NCBI GenBank assembly: GCA_932521025.1
Contig: OW051472.1
Coordinates: 2,604,001 to 2,668,000, forward strand
DNA from: Oscheius onirici
Taxonomy: Eukaryota; Nematoda; Chromadorea; Rhabditida; Rhabditidae
Reading direction: 5' to 3'
DNA length: 64,000 bases
Below are positions 23,701 through 34,462 of this stretch, piece by piece (position 1 is the first letter of the stretch; each line of letters starts with the position of its first letter). The position numbers were made by a program, and so were the translations under genes. The notes beneath the pieces were generated by a model. It was not told the DNA's origin. It did not search any database and saw nothing but the letters and a program-made list of their open reading frames with translations.

Positions 23701-26700
23701 CTTTCACACTTCAATTGAACTTACGAAACTATGGCTGTACGAAGTGACGGTCTGCAATCTTTTTCTCTGGTTCGCTTTTTTTGTAAGCTACCGAAAACTA
23801 CCATTTTTGCTTCAGTTTAGGTATGTACGCAGGGCTATTATAGGTTGTTTTACAGTAGGGACACTATGGAAATACGGGAATCGTGCTATTGGCCTAGACT
23901 CAAAGCCTGCATCTAAACTATCTAAAGAGCAATGGTGTCTGTCGTGGACTCTGTTTGGAAGTTTGTTTGTCCATGGCCACGAGATTCGTCTCGACAAGTC
24001 AGAAGTGGTCAGGATAAGATGATAAGAGCTTTTTGAACTTTGAGTGAGAACGAAATATTCATGAAAAGTTAGGTTTTGTCAAAGGATTAGTCGATTTGGA
24101 TGGGAATCTAGGACAGAATTTCTTTCGTACGTCTGAGCGCCGCAATGTACTAGCCGTCGTTAGACGGCTGGTACATTTACTGAAGTTGAAACCGACAAGG
24201 TTCTTTCTACTTTTTTTCTAGTCATAATTGGAAGCCAGAAAATTGAACGTCTTGTCGGTCGCGTCATAAGTGTTTAAAAAATGCGTCATAAGTGTTTAAA
24301 AAATGCTCATAATTTTTTCCAAATTCAACGAAATAGGGCAAACTCTGTTCCAACCTAATACTACACTCGAGTCCTCAAAAGATCATTGTTCCAACATTTG
24401 TTTTTACTCATACCAAATGCGGAACACTTTAAAAGATTTCCCTTTCTAATGGCTGCCAAACCACAAACTTGCATTCAATTTCCAAAAATCTGTTTTTTAC
24501 CTACGCTGATCTGTTTTTCGGACATATATCGTGCTTGAAACTTTTGCTTCTGTTTATGAGAATCGTGAAACATGAATGTTACCTTCCATCTATGAAAAAG
24601 CAGTGACACTTCTGAAAAACGCTAAATAATCGTATTATTCTTCGCGCCAACAAAACGGCAAATATCCTATCACCAAACTTTCGCGTACTTTCTGTTTACT
24701 CAAAATTGCGTACATGCAGAAGTACATTTTGAGCGCAAAAATATACGGATGTTTGTATGCAAGTTTGCGTACTTATGAAAACACTTATGAAAACCACGTA
24801 TTTCCCTCTAGTCAGAAAATTACATGTCTCTTACCCAGGAACCAGAACCAATGGTCTGTTCGTGAAAGAAATGAACGTGTTTCTGTGTTGAACAGTCGAA
24901 GTAACACCGGGAACAGGCGTTGTTTCTCCAAACTCGATTCGACCTCCTTTTCTCCATATCGGACCTCTGCCGTTCTTGAAAGCTGGAGGAGGCTGTTGCA
25001 CACTGAAACTGGTTTTTTTTTTTGAAAAATAAGTGGTCTTTTGAAGAAAACCTGTCTAATTCTGGCTCTTTTCTCAAAAGTATTCGTTTCTTTTGTTGAT
25101 CCTCTCTTATTAAATTTCTAAGGTCGCCCGAAGTGTATTTCGAACTTTTCAACCCCCTCTGCACTGTCAAAATGCGAATCTGTGGGCAACTGATTTATCG
25201 ACATTTTCCGAGGAATCCGGCTACCCCGTCCGTTTTTCGAAATAATCCCTTTTTCACTGTTTTCAAGTCCCTCTATGGTTTGGCACTCTGAAGCCGCAGG
25301 TAACAGATTATGTCCTGTCGAGAATTTAGGCAACAATTATGTGGTCGAAACTGTCCTACGGTCACTTTCTCAGGATTGTGAGAAATCCACTTAGATCTCG
25401 GAACACACAATTGACAGGGTTTCAGGCCAACATAGTCAGGGAGTCACAAACACAACATGGCGACAGATACGTGACACGCTAGCCAACATTCTCGTAGAGA
25501 ACGTTGGCTCCCTAAGAGACCCAGACCAATACCATGGTTCGAAGCCTGTACATTCGCGACCACTACATTCTCGTCCACTACATAAGCACAGCCCAACGAC
25601 TCCTCGAGGAATTCCTCCGATCTCATTCTCAATCTCTCGCCCTATGTAATCTTAAGACAATAAACCCTATTACCCACAACCTAATCTTTACTATGTTTTG
25701 AACTTGAAAATCTCTATAACTGTTGTAGGGGTACGAAATGGAGTACGACGTCGTCAGAGGACGAAGTCGGCTGGTTTACACTAGTAAAGTTTCTCCCTAT
25801 CAACCCCAGAGTTCCGAAGAATCCTCTGAGAGACAAGCTTCTACTGCGTGAGGGATCAATCTGAGGGGCCAGATCGTGTGAGGCGTTTACGTTCCGAAGT
25901 TGCCCAACCTGTTCCACGGAACGCCTTTACTTCGTAGCATGCTACTACCAATTACAATTGATCTACACTATTGCCGTTGAAATATTTTTTCGTTACGAGC
26001 ATTTTCGCAACGAAAATCTTGGGAATTGTGTCCTTTCTGGCGTGCGCAATTTTGCGTATTAAAAAAGTACGCAACATGTTGGTCTATCAGCGGCAATAAT
26101 GACAGTGCCCAAAAGCAATCCTGGAAGGTTATATAGAAGCTATGAAACATTTTTGACTCAACCCCATTTTTGAGAACAAATAGCGGTAATACTATAGCAG
26201 GCACCCCCTCCATTCAAATATTTTGGCGCGCAATGACTGAAATCGGGATTTTCACCACTTTTCCGTTATTTTTTTCACGTTCTAGATGTGTTTATCGAAC
26301 TCGGTGTCAATTATAACCCCCAGGATGCCGAAATACTTGAATAATTAGGCGAAATACTTCAGGAAAAAGAAACATCGCTCACATATTGTACCCTCGAGAG
26401 TTTCTCGAGATTTTTCGCTATTTTATTCTATTGGGGACTCACCCTAGGGGTAGTTTTTAATGCTGAGTTCGATAAAAACAGCTAGAACGTGAAATAATTC
26501 CGAAAAAATGGTGAAAAACGCGAATTTAGTCAACTTATGGCTTGCGCGCCAAAATTTTAAATGGAGGGGTGCCTGCTATAGTATTACCCAAATAGCTTAC
26601 ACTCGTCCCCGATTGAAGAATTGTTGAGATGTAGTAGTTGTTGGTCGTTGTGTTGTTGTGGCAGCTGCAGTGGTTGTTGTCGGAGGAGGAGTGGAAGTTG

Positions 26701-29700
26701 TTGTGCTACTGGAAATTGACTATATTTTACTTCGTTCTGGCTTTTCTCTTGTTGAAATACACTGATATCCATACTACAAACTATACTTGGGCAACTCGAC
26801 TCGAATCGAGTCGAGCTCAATTTGAGCCACGAGTCGGCTCGACTCGAATCGGCTCGTGACTCGACTTTTCGACTCGACGCCCAAGTATACTACAAACTAG
26901 TAGTAGAGCAATTTCCTTACATCTCAGAAATGTGTATTTGTTTCACGATGAATACTTGTTGTCAGCAACGGAAAAGGTTGGATATTTATACAGCTGACTA
27001 GGTCCACTTCAATTTTGAACACGTTTTTATGTGGGAATTCGAAATATCCTCGATGATTAAACTGATCTTGCAAATACTCGAAAAGAGCGAACATAACAAG
27101 GAAAGAAAAAATTCTTTTTAGGAAAAGTCTAACAATAAGCGGCCGAAAAAGCCGAAGTCTAAGAACACTGATTGTGTTTCTGACTTTCCAATATTCCGAA
27201 CAAACTAAAAGTGTGGCTGAAATAATAGAAATATAAAAAACATTGCATTCTTGCAGCGCCGCTATATGCCACCCACTTGTTACAATAATAATGAACACAT
27301 TTCACAAATAAAAACTTACATTCTGGTGAAGAAGAACCTCTTCCTCGTTGCAAAAGTGCTCGGAACTGCTGTTGTAGAAGCTTGTGTTGTCGTTGTGACT
27401 TCAGTAGTAGTTGTTTCGGTCGTGGTAATAAGTGTCGGCATTATTGCCTAAAAAACCATATTCCGTGGTTTTTAGTTCTAACTCTAGTAGTCATGGGAGT
27501 GGTTGTCATCGGATGCTCGGTGCTGACAAAAACGGGAGAGACTGGCGTCGAAGGGGTACCGAAAAAATCCTGAGGTCCACGAGTATTGGCTACCGTACTC
27601 CAGGACGGCCAGCGTCGTGTCACGATTGGGAGCTGAAAAAAATGTTTTTCATCAAATAATCACATTTTTCGAAGTCCTAATGTTTCAAATACGTCATCTC
27701 ACATACATAGAGGAAACATTTCAAGGTTTGAAAGGATTGTACAATTGAAAACAATAGTATAGGCATGTATTTATATTCAACTTCAAACGAGTCGAAGTAA
27801 CAAATTCAGCATGAGGCTGACTACCGTAAAACCTCTATTTGAAGCCCTTTTTCTTGCAAATTTTCTGAGTTTTTTGGCCCGTCCCGGGACGAAAATAAAA
27901 AATTCCGATCGAAAATTAGAAGCCCCCCCCCCCCCCCAAAAAAAAAAATGAGGTGATTGAAAATTAGAAGCCCCGGGGCTTCTAATAGAGGTTTTACGGT
28001 ATTATTCATTTTGGTGAAACGCGTTTTCACTGGCGAGAAGGAAGGGAAAGGGGAGACTCTGGAAAGAATGAAAATACGTAAACTTGCAAAGTTCATCTGG
28101 ATCTGAAAAAGCGGATTCTTTAAAGAGAAAGGGATTTGTCTTTGCCCTCTGTTATACTGAATTCAACCGGACAAAAAGAGAACAATACTTTTGTTTGAGC
28201 TACACAACTGGACAAAAAGAGAACAATTCCTCTTACAAAAGAAATCCTCGTCTTTTCTCATAGGATTACTCTTTTATCGTCTGCTCCAGAAACGTTTCAA
28301 TAGAAGTGAGGAGAGAGTGCTGTCGAGTTAGGGACAAGAGTTGGAAAAGACGTTTTTCATTGGGAGAGAATCCCTTTGTATTTCTCCGGTTCTACTCATT
28401 GTATCAGATATCAACTAGATCCCTTTCTATCAGTGTGATAAAACCATCAGGAAAGTTTCTGTAACTGAACTCCCGTCACAAAATTCTCAGTTTAATATTC
28501 CGTGATTCACAACAGTTTCATGTCACAAAAATAACGTATCGTTGAGCGCTAAACATTGTTCAATGCTCATTTTTGGCTGTGGGTCAAACCTATTGCGTTT
28601 TCTTCGATGTTACAATCAGGTTTCCTGGAACAGACGATAAAACAGTGATCGTATGAGAAGTGATGTCCAACTTTTTTCTAGTCATAATTGGAAGCCAGAA
28701 AATTTAACGTCTTTTTAGGTCGCGTCCTAAGTGTTTAAAAAATGCTCATAACTTTTTCCAAATTCAACGAAATCGGGCATACTCGGTTCCAAAAAGCAGA
28801 TCTAACCTAGGCCGAATTAAAAGGCTATATGATATTTTGCAGGTGTGATTCTTAGCCCAGTAGAATGCTACAGTTAAAAAACAAAAGGATTGCCGCTCAC
28901 CGGACTCGAACCCTGGTCTCTCCAGCGTGAATTTGCTAAACCCACTGCGCCATCCGGACATTTTCAGTTTCGACATGATCCCAAAGTCAAAAACCTTTTT
29001 TCAAAAAAGCAAACTGTTCGTCTTTCTGAGAAAAAAATTATTGTAGTTGACAACTTTTTTGTAGGATGCAACCTTGAAGAGTTATGGGCAAAATTGTGTT
29101 TTGATCGAAACTTGGAACGTTCACTCAGAAGATAAGATATCCAGGTCTCTCATATAGCCTATTAATTCGGCCTAGGTTAGACCTGCATTTTGAAACCGAG
29201 TATGCCCGATTTCGTTGAATTTGGAAAAAGTTATGAGCATTTTTTAAACACTTATGACGCGACCTAAAAAGACGTTAAATTTTCTGGCTTCCAATTATGA
29301 CTAGAAAAAAGTTGGACATCACTTCCCCCCCCCCCCAAGCACATTTTTACGATTTCTCCCCACCTTTGTGACTCCCAGATTCCTCCCAATCTTCCAGACA
29401 TCAAAATTTGGTAGTTGGTCAACATTTTGATCGTAGATATCTGTCATATCTACCGGCTTCAGCAGATCATCGTTGAAATCGTAGTCGAACGAGTTCGGAT
29501 TCGTGAAAATTGTCTCGTCAATGACTGGCGCTGAAAAGAGACGTGGGGACTGTAAGTAAAATGTTATCCATGTGAAGAGTAAATAATACGCGAAGGTTCC
29601 CTATGATACTATAGCCTATACATGAAGCTTGTTAGAACTAAAAACCTGAAAAACATACGTCCTCTCCACTTGAACTCTTTTATTTTGCTCTCGTCGATTA

Positions 29701-29746
29701 TTACTGCTGTCGTGGCGACTGCTAGAAGGAGAAGACTGTAGTGCAT
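20706..29746 (-). CDS. Secreted Thr-rich protein with conserved Cys C-terminal domain
   Basis: Nine exons on the minus strand: 29659-29746, 29364-29530, 27483-27632, 27320-27447, 26601-26708, 24835-25002, 22503-22624, 21640-21767 and 20706-20789, giving 380 residues. All phases match. Exon 1 is a signal peptide (MHYSLLLLAVATTAVI). Exon 2 is acidic (NSFDYDFNDDLLKPVD). Exons 3-5 are Thr/Pro-rich, mucin-like linkers (TTTETTTTEVTTTT, TSTPPPTTTTAAATTT), probably O-glycosylated. The last two exons form a Cys domain: YNCRVMNPFEDG, NCKMLYPG, DGQCRCFYK, then SGRDEHGCATGFLYACKP. I think a similar tail occurs in other nematode secreted proteins but cannot name the family. The intron 27448-27482 is only 35 bp and is the weakest join. 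TTTTCAG directly before the ATG suggests trans-splicing. Most introns contain MITE-like elements. Confidence 0.78.
22753..22991. repeat. Foldback element, family M3
   Basis: About 240 bp in an intron of the Thr-rich secreted gene. The inverted arms read TTAACTGTAGCATTCTACTG on the left and CAGTAGAATGCTACAGTTAA on the right. They continue through TAAGAGTCAC and ATATCAACTCG and are flanked by T and A runs. A partial copy lies at 28836-28882. Confidence 0.7.
24210..24345. repeat. Single arm of foldback family M6
   Basis: Matches the left arm of the element at 28668-29325 (CTAGTCATAATTGGAAGCC, AACGTCTT, GGTCGCGTC, ATGCTCATAA, TTTCCAAATTCAACGAAAT). It carries an extra tandem copy of GTCATAAGTGTTTAAAAAAT. 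No opposite arm is present. Confidence 0.6.
25400..25930. repeat. Possible solo-LTR-like insertion
   Basis: This stretch inside the 25003-26600 intron has a higher GC content than its surroundings. It carries CAATAAACCCTATTACC, like a retroviral-type poly(A) region, followed by GTTGTAGGGGTACGAAATGG. I could not define terminal repeats or a target duplication, so this is a guess from composition and layout. Confidence 0.2.
26185..26588. repeat. Foldback element, family M4
   Basis: About 404 bp. It begins GGTAATACTATAGCAGGC and ends with the exact complement GCCTGCTATAGTATTACC. Arms continue for over 100 bp with mismatches (GGCGCGC, TTCACG, TTCTAG, TTTATCGAACTC). It ends 12 bases from the donor of the Thr-rich exon 26601-26708. 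Confidence 0.75.
26783..26888. mobile_element. Short foldback insertion with ACTCGACTCGA words
   Basis: 106 bp. The ends read ATACTTGGGC and GCCCAAGTAT, flanked by an exact 10-bp direct repeat ACTACAAACT at 26773-26782 and 26889-26898. The core is made of overlapping CTCGACTCGAATCGAGTCG words. It has the same design as the elements at 9291 and 32193, with a different word. Confidence 0.72.
27822..28001. repeat. Foldback element, family M5
   Basis: 180 bp with 18-bp perfect inverted ends, TACCGTAAAACCTCTATT and its complement, starting and ending in TA. The interior has a run of about 14 C followed by A, and GAAGCCCCGGGGCTTC near the right end. Confidence 0.75.
28668..29325. repeat. Composite foldback element, family M6
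   Basis: About 155-bp inverted arms (28668-28825 and 29165-29325) begin AAGTGATGTCCAAC and include CTAGTCATAATTGGAAGCC and ATCGGGCATACTCGGTT. Between the arms lie a piece of family M3 (28836-28882) and a degenerate tRNA-like sequence (about 28892-28960). Confidence 0.7.
28892..28960 (-). other. Degenerate tRNA-like sequence
   Basis: On the minus strand it has an A-box-like TGGCGCAGTGGGTTTAGC and a B box GGTTCGAGTCC at normal spacing. The expected acceptor stem does not pair (GTCCGGA against TGAGCGG), so it is not a working tRNA. It is probably a tRNA-derived fragment captured by the surrounding foldback element. Confidence 0.45.
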
Positions 29747-30890
29747 CTGAAAATGGTTATGCTTTTTGATCAGAAAGATAGGAAAAGCAAGATTTTGAAG
29801 GAGGGAAAGTATAGCAACCGGACTGCGTATTAGGATGAAAATAGCCTAAAAATTCCAAACGTTTAGGTCAAAATCTGTGATTTCTCTTGTCTAGTGGGAA
29901 CCCCTAACCTATTGAAGAATCTCATTTGTGCAAAGGCTACATACTTTTCACAAAACATGTTTTTTCCACGACCTACTGGGAAAGTAACTCAAAAACTATA
30001 ATATTTGAAGTTCTTCGGCATTGGGAAAGATTGAAGACGGTAAAAAGATAATCCCCGTTTTTTTTTGTTATGCACTCAGAAAATCAACAGTAAAGAATAT
30101 TTTGCGGCACTGGTTACATACTCTTAGTGAAACACAAATTTGAACAATCAAGAAAAACGATGATTTCAGGAAATAAACTGTTTTGAATGTTCCGTTTTTT
30201 GCATACCCAATGACAAAATCATTGAACATGAAACAGAACTCGCTGAAAAAGTTGTTCATTCTCTGAAAGTTGTAAGGTCCAGAATCAGATTCTCCATGCA
30301 GAGACAAAAACAAGAACAAGAATTCGGAGCGACCCCGACTCGTCCCACTGATCAAGCAAGTGGTAGCAAAGCAGGTGTAAAAGTATTTTATCACTGACGA
30401 AGAAAGGAATTCTCTCGAGGTCAGCGGTCATCTGCCCTGAACAGAAAAAACTGAAAGTGTGGGACAAATGGCGCCGACCTTCACCAGATGGCAGATTGAT
30501 AGCGGTCATTCTTGAACCGATCATCAATCATCGTCACACGAACAGAAATGGAACGATTGTTCCAAGTGGAAAGAGAGTTATTTTTATTGAAGAAAAATAC
30601 AATGAAGTATGTTCCATGCTTCTACACACAAAAAGCCCCAAGTTCCACATTGTCTTCACGATGTAACAACAATAAAATGGGAGGCGTTTAAAACCTCACG
30701 GCACAAGGTGGCCTTGACGAGATTGGGGGAAACCGTTTCGTATAATGGGAAGAGGAGGGAATTGAAGAAAGAAGAAGCTGCCAATGACTGGTTGTTCCAG
30801 AAAGGGAGGATAGATGTTTCAAGCTCGGCACTTTTGGAACTTTTGTGTTTTTGTACGCTAAGTCGTCTGCTACTTACTGTAACTTTCTGT
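29747..30890. other. Intergenic, nothing recognised
   Basis: Region upstream of the Thr-rich secreted gene. Overlapping open frames of up to 108 codons on both strands (30068-30666) have no recognisable domain. Confidence 0.35.
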
Positions 30891-30898
30891 TTCTTTAA

Positions 30899-31382
30899 AG
30901 GGACAGTCCCGTTGTGTGCGAACATGCCCGCAGGGGAAATCAGGCAACTTCGTGGCGGGACCCACGACAAACTTCATTTTTGCGTTTTTCTCGTTCTACA
31001 CCTTCTTCTTTTTGCTTTTTTAGGGGATTTACACTCATTTTTTCAATTTTTACTTGTTTTAATCGTTTTATCGTCAAAAATTACGCCTAAAATGAGTGGT
31101 GGAACGTCAAAATTGGTGGAAAAATGACGAAAATAGACGAAACAAGCCTTTTTTGGTCAAAAACGTAATTTTTACCTTTTTCCGCCATTTTTCCACCAAT
31201 TTTCACGTTCCACCACTCATTTTAGAGGTAATTTTTGTCGAGAAATCGATTAGAAACAAGTAAAAATCGAAAAAATGAGTGTAGAACGAGTAAAACACGG
31301 AAATGCAATATTTGAGGAATTTCAGGTTTGAATGCGCGGGCTTCCCAGATTTCTCCTATCTGGTTATAATGGGACTGTCCCT
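30899..31382. mobile_element. TTAA-bounded foldback element A
   Basis: Flanked by TTAA at 30895-30898 and 31383-31386. Terminal inverted repeats read AAGGGACAGTCCC and GGGACTGTCCCTT. Inside lie a second pair of long arms (TTTACACTCATTTTTTC, CCACCACTCATTTTAG) and AGGCAACTTCGTGGCGGGAC. TTAA boundaries are typical of piggyBac-type elements; there is no transposase frame. Confidence 0.65.
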
Positions 31383-31386
31383 TTAA

Positions 31387-31838
31387 AAGGAAGCCTTCGG
31401 CTATGCCAAAACCGCTGCGGGACCATTTGGCAATGGTCCCATCACGATCTTGCATATTTCTCATTTTTGACGCTTTGCACACGTTTTATCGTTGTCAAAC
31501 CATGTTTAATCGATTCAGCATCAAATTTTACACCAGTTATGACTATTCCGACATCAAAATTGCTGTGCTTAGCAAAGAACAAAATAGGAAAGAACAGAAA
31601 CGCTGTTTTCGCCTTTTCCTTCCAGTGTTATTGGATTTTTGCTTTCGGAATGTACTTATCTGATGTAAAATTTGGTGCCGAATCGATTAAACATGGTTTG
31701 GAAACGAACAAATGAATGTAAAACGTCGAAAACACGAAAATGAAACTTTTGGGATGAGATCGTGTCGGGACCCGCTGCAATTGTGACTGAACCAGCACAA
31801 TTGGTCTCGCAGCGATTTTTCGGAGCCGGAGACACGCT
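31387..31838. mobile_element. TTAA-bounded foldback element C
   Basis: Fills the gap between A and B and shares their TTAA boundaries. Its ends are mutually inverted with mismatches (AACCGCTGCGGGACCA against the complement AATCGCTGCGAGACCA). Inner arms contain ACCATGTTTAATCGATTC and its complement. Confidence 0.5.
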
Positions 31839-31842
31839 TTAA

Positions 31843-32787
31843 AGGGAGAGTCTCATTATGGGCCTCCAGGGGGAAATCAGGCAAATTCGTGGCGGGACCC
31901 ACGACAAATTGCATTTTTGCCTTTTTATGGTGTTTACACTCATTTTTTTTCGTTTTTACTTGTTTTCAATCCACTTATCATCGAAAATTACCCTTAAAAT
32001 TAGTGGTGGAACGCTAAAATTAGTGGAAAATTGACCGAAATAGGCGAAACTAGAAATTTTGGCCAAAGATAGATTTTATGTCTATTTCGGTCGATTTTTC
32101 ACCAATTTTAGCGATCCACCACTCATTTTAGAGGTAATTTCCGACGATAAATCGATTGAAAACAAGTAAAAAGCGAAAAAATGAGTGTAAACCAGAGATG
32201 TGCGAGAATGGCCAAAAACATTCCCGCGGGAATCCGCGGGAATGTTTAGTCTCAAAAAATTTTCCCGCGTCCCGCGGGAGAGAATCCCGTGCCCACTTTT
32301 ATTCCCGCGTTCCCGCGGAAATATTCCCGTAAGAAGCAGTTTTTCCCGCGGGAATGACAGGAATGGCGGGAATTTTTCAAAAACCCAAATTTCGCTTATT
32401 TTCATCGGGTTTTCGCTATGCAACTAATTTTCGCACTGATTTTCAACAAGCTAATGGGCAGAAGGGCAGTTCTAAGCCAATGACAGTAAAAATACGCCAT
32501 ATTTTGACGCTGGTCCTCCCTTGATTTTTTGCCGATGAAAATGGGAAGAAAAAGAGTCTGAATTTTCCCGCGGGAATCATGAAAATTCCTGCGGGAACCC
32601 GCGGGAATTTTTAGTCTCAAAAATTATTCCCGCGTCCCGCGGGAGGGAAATCCCGTGACCATTTTTATTCCCGCATATCTCTGGTGTAAACCCCATAAAA
32701 AGGCAAAAAAGCATATTGTCGTGGGTCCCGCCACGAAGTTGCCTGATTTCCCCTGGAGGCCTGGAGGCCCATAATGAGGCTGTCCCT
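31843..32787. mobile_element. TTAA-bounded foldback element B, interrupted
   Basis: Flanked by TTAA at 31839-31842 and 32788-32791. The ends show AGGGAGAGTCTCATTATGGG and the complement of ATAATGAGGCTGTCCCT. Internally it shares with element A the AGGCAA-TTCGTGGCGGGACC block and the TTTACACTCATTTT arms. A hAT-like element (32193-32683) is inserted in it; without that insert it is about 450 bp, like A and C. Confidence 0.65.
32193..32683. mobile_element. Non-autonomous hAT-like element with TCCCGCGGGA words
   Basis: 491 bp. It starts CAGAGATGTGCGAGAAT and ends with the complement of CAGAGATATGCGGGAAT. It is flanked by an exact 8-bp duplication GTGTAAAC at 32185-32192 and 32684-32691. Both ends are packed with the palindromic word TTCCCGCGGGAA; the middle is unique. 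It is inserted in TTAA element B. Confidence 0.85.
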
Positions 32788-32809
32788 TTAAAGCGCATAA
32801 GAACCTCAC

Positions 32810-34108
32810 AGTTCTGTTTAGAACAGTCGCTGAAGCAAAAAAAAAAAGTTCGAGAGATGAAGGTTATTTGTTTCAAGACAGATTTTTTTGTATTTGATCC
32901 TGACGTTTTTCCCACTGATGAAACCCTCGTATTCCTGACATGAGTAGTTGTTGAAACAGAAAAACGTGATGGTGAGAAATTGATTAGAAGCAACGCAGAG
33001 AATGTACCCAGTATTTTTGCACGCCTAAAATACAACATTTTGCAGCTCATCGATGAAGATGTTTTTTTACGAAATATTCTTGGGGAAAAGAGAGTGGAAT
33101 TAGAAAACAAATTTCAGTTGCTCTCTTTACCCAAAAACAACAAGTCAAGTTCAAACCAAAACGAGTAGTTGCTCGCTTGAATTAGAAGTGTCGCTACAAA
33201 TTTTATCATCTGGTCCTTTCTAAAGAACTTCTGAACCTTCTAGACCAGCTGTTAGAGAGGTGGAGCCATGAGACACTTGTCAGCTGACCCCTTGACTAGA
33301 AATGAGTCATTTCAGTCTGAAATAACTCACATTCTTGACTCTTGTTCCCTTTCTTCCTATCGCTAACACTGATTTGAATAATATCACAAAAAATTCAACC
33401 CTCTCACTACCCAGTTTTTCTCTAGCCGCATTTCTCAAACTCCGATTGTTGTTTCACCCAGTTACCATATTCCGAGCACAATTCAATGACGTAATTTCGA
33501 TAACAGTTTTCCCGTGTATAAATCTCCTGATCCCTGTTTTGCCAAAAAAATGTTTCATTACTGAAAGTCTGAAAATGTCCGCTCTGCATTGTTTTTCACA
33601 AAAGATCCAAATTGGGACAAAAATTCGTCTGTTTCACATATACGGTTGGAGCAAGTAGCCTCCGCAATCTACAATTTTAAACATTGCAACCCCTTTTTTT
33701 GAAACTTATGCTAGTTTCTGCTTTCACAGTACATAGATTCGGTGTTTTAGGGAGTGATGCTAACCAGTCCATATTTACAGGCCCTCTATAATACTGCCTA
33801 TGTTTAGGGCAGTCATTGTGAGGACTCTTCTAGAATTTTCTTTGTATCTCTTTGCTAATAAAACGCTGGCAAAAGGAGGACAATACTTGCTCTCTGAATA
33901 GTCCTACCACTTTGTTTCTTTGCAAGAGTTAGTCCTGCTTGATACAAAAAATGATTCTTTTTTGTTTCAAATTTTGTAGTATAGTGCCACAGCTTTACAG
34001 AATGGTAGTACTGTCCATCCTTTCTTTTCAAAGCCTTTCTTTTTGTTTCGAGTTTTGCATATTGTACTGGCAATATGCAGAGCAATGTTCATGGGAATAG
34101 TTTTTTCA
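32810..34108. other. Intergenic, nothing recognised
   Basis: AT-rich sequence between the foldback cluster and the first lectin. Short frames only. The last bases, TTTTTTCAG ending at 34109, form an acceptor without a donor, probably the spliced-leader site of the lectin at 34118. Confidence 0.35.
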
Positions 34109-34117
34109 GATCGACGC

Positions 34118-34462
34118 ATGTGGTACTTGCTGTTATTTCTCCCGACCCTCATCTTGGCGGACGGCTGTCCTCCCGGCTATTCGCCTTGCAGCGTAAACAA
34201 GTGCTTCATGGCTGTCCAGTCAAAAAGAACCTGGCCCCGAGCTCAGCGTCATTGCACAGAGACTGGGGGAACATTAGCCACAATCACAAGTGTTAGTCAA
34301 AATGACTGTGTTAGTGGTAAGAAATTTGAAAATGTTACTGAAATTTTGAAGGACTGACCAATGGAGGCACGAGTCCCTACTGGATAGGAATGGTTCAGAT
34401 CGGAGACAGTGGTCATCAGTGGATTGATGGGTCGGAAATTAGCTTCACCAAGTGGAAATCGG
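34118..34462 (+). CDS. C-type lectin-like protein, 5' part only
   Basis: Exons 34118-34316 and 34352-34462 encode 103 residues. They hold a signal peptide (MWYLLLFLPTLILADG), CPPGYSPCSVNKCF, the WPRAQRHCTETGGTLATI segment of a C-type lectin-like domain, then SPYWIGMVQIGDSGHQWIDG and FTKWKSG. A donor GTGGGT follows in phase 1. The exon that should supply the end of the domain (the NC...W...C...FVC part) is not found in the next 2 kb. The gene is therefore probably truncated or a pseudogene, although a very diverged last exon cannot be excluded. The N-terminus is closely related to the lectin at 36628. Confidence 0.6.

Noticed and set aside
30457-30666. Plus-strand 69-codon frame upstream of the foldback cluster
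   Set aside because: No homology, no splice partner and an overlapping minus-strand frame of similar length; chance cannot be excluded.
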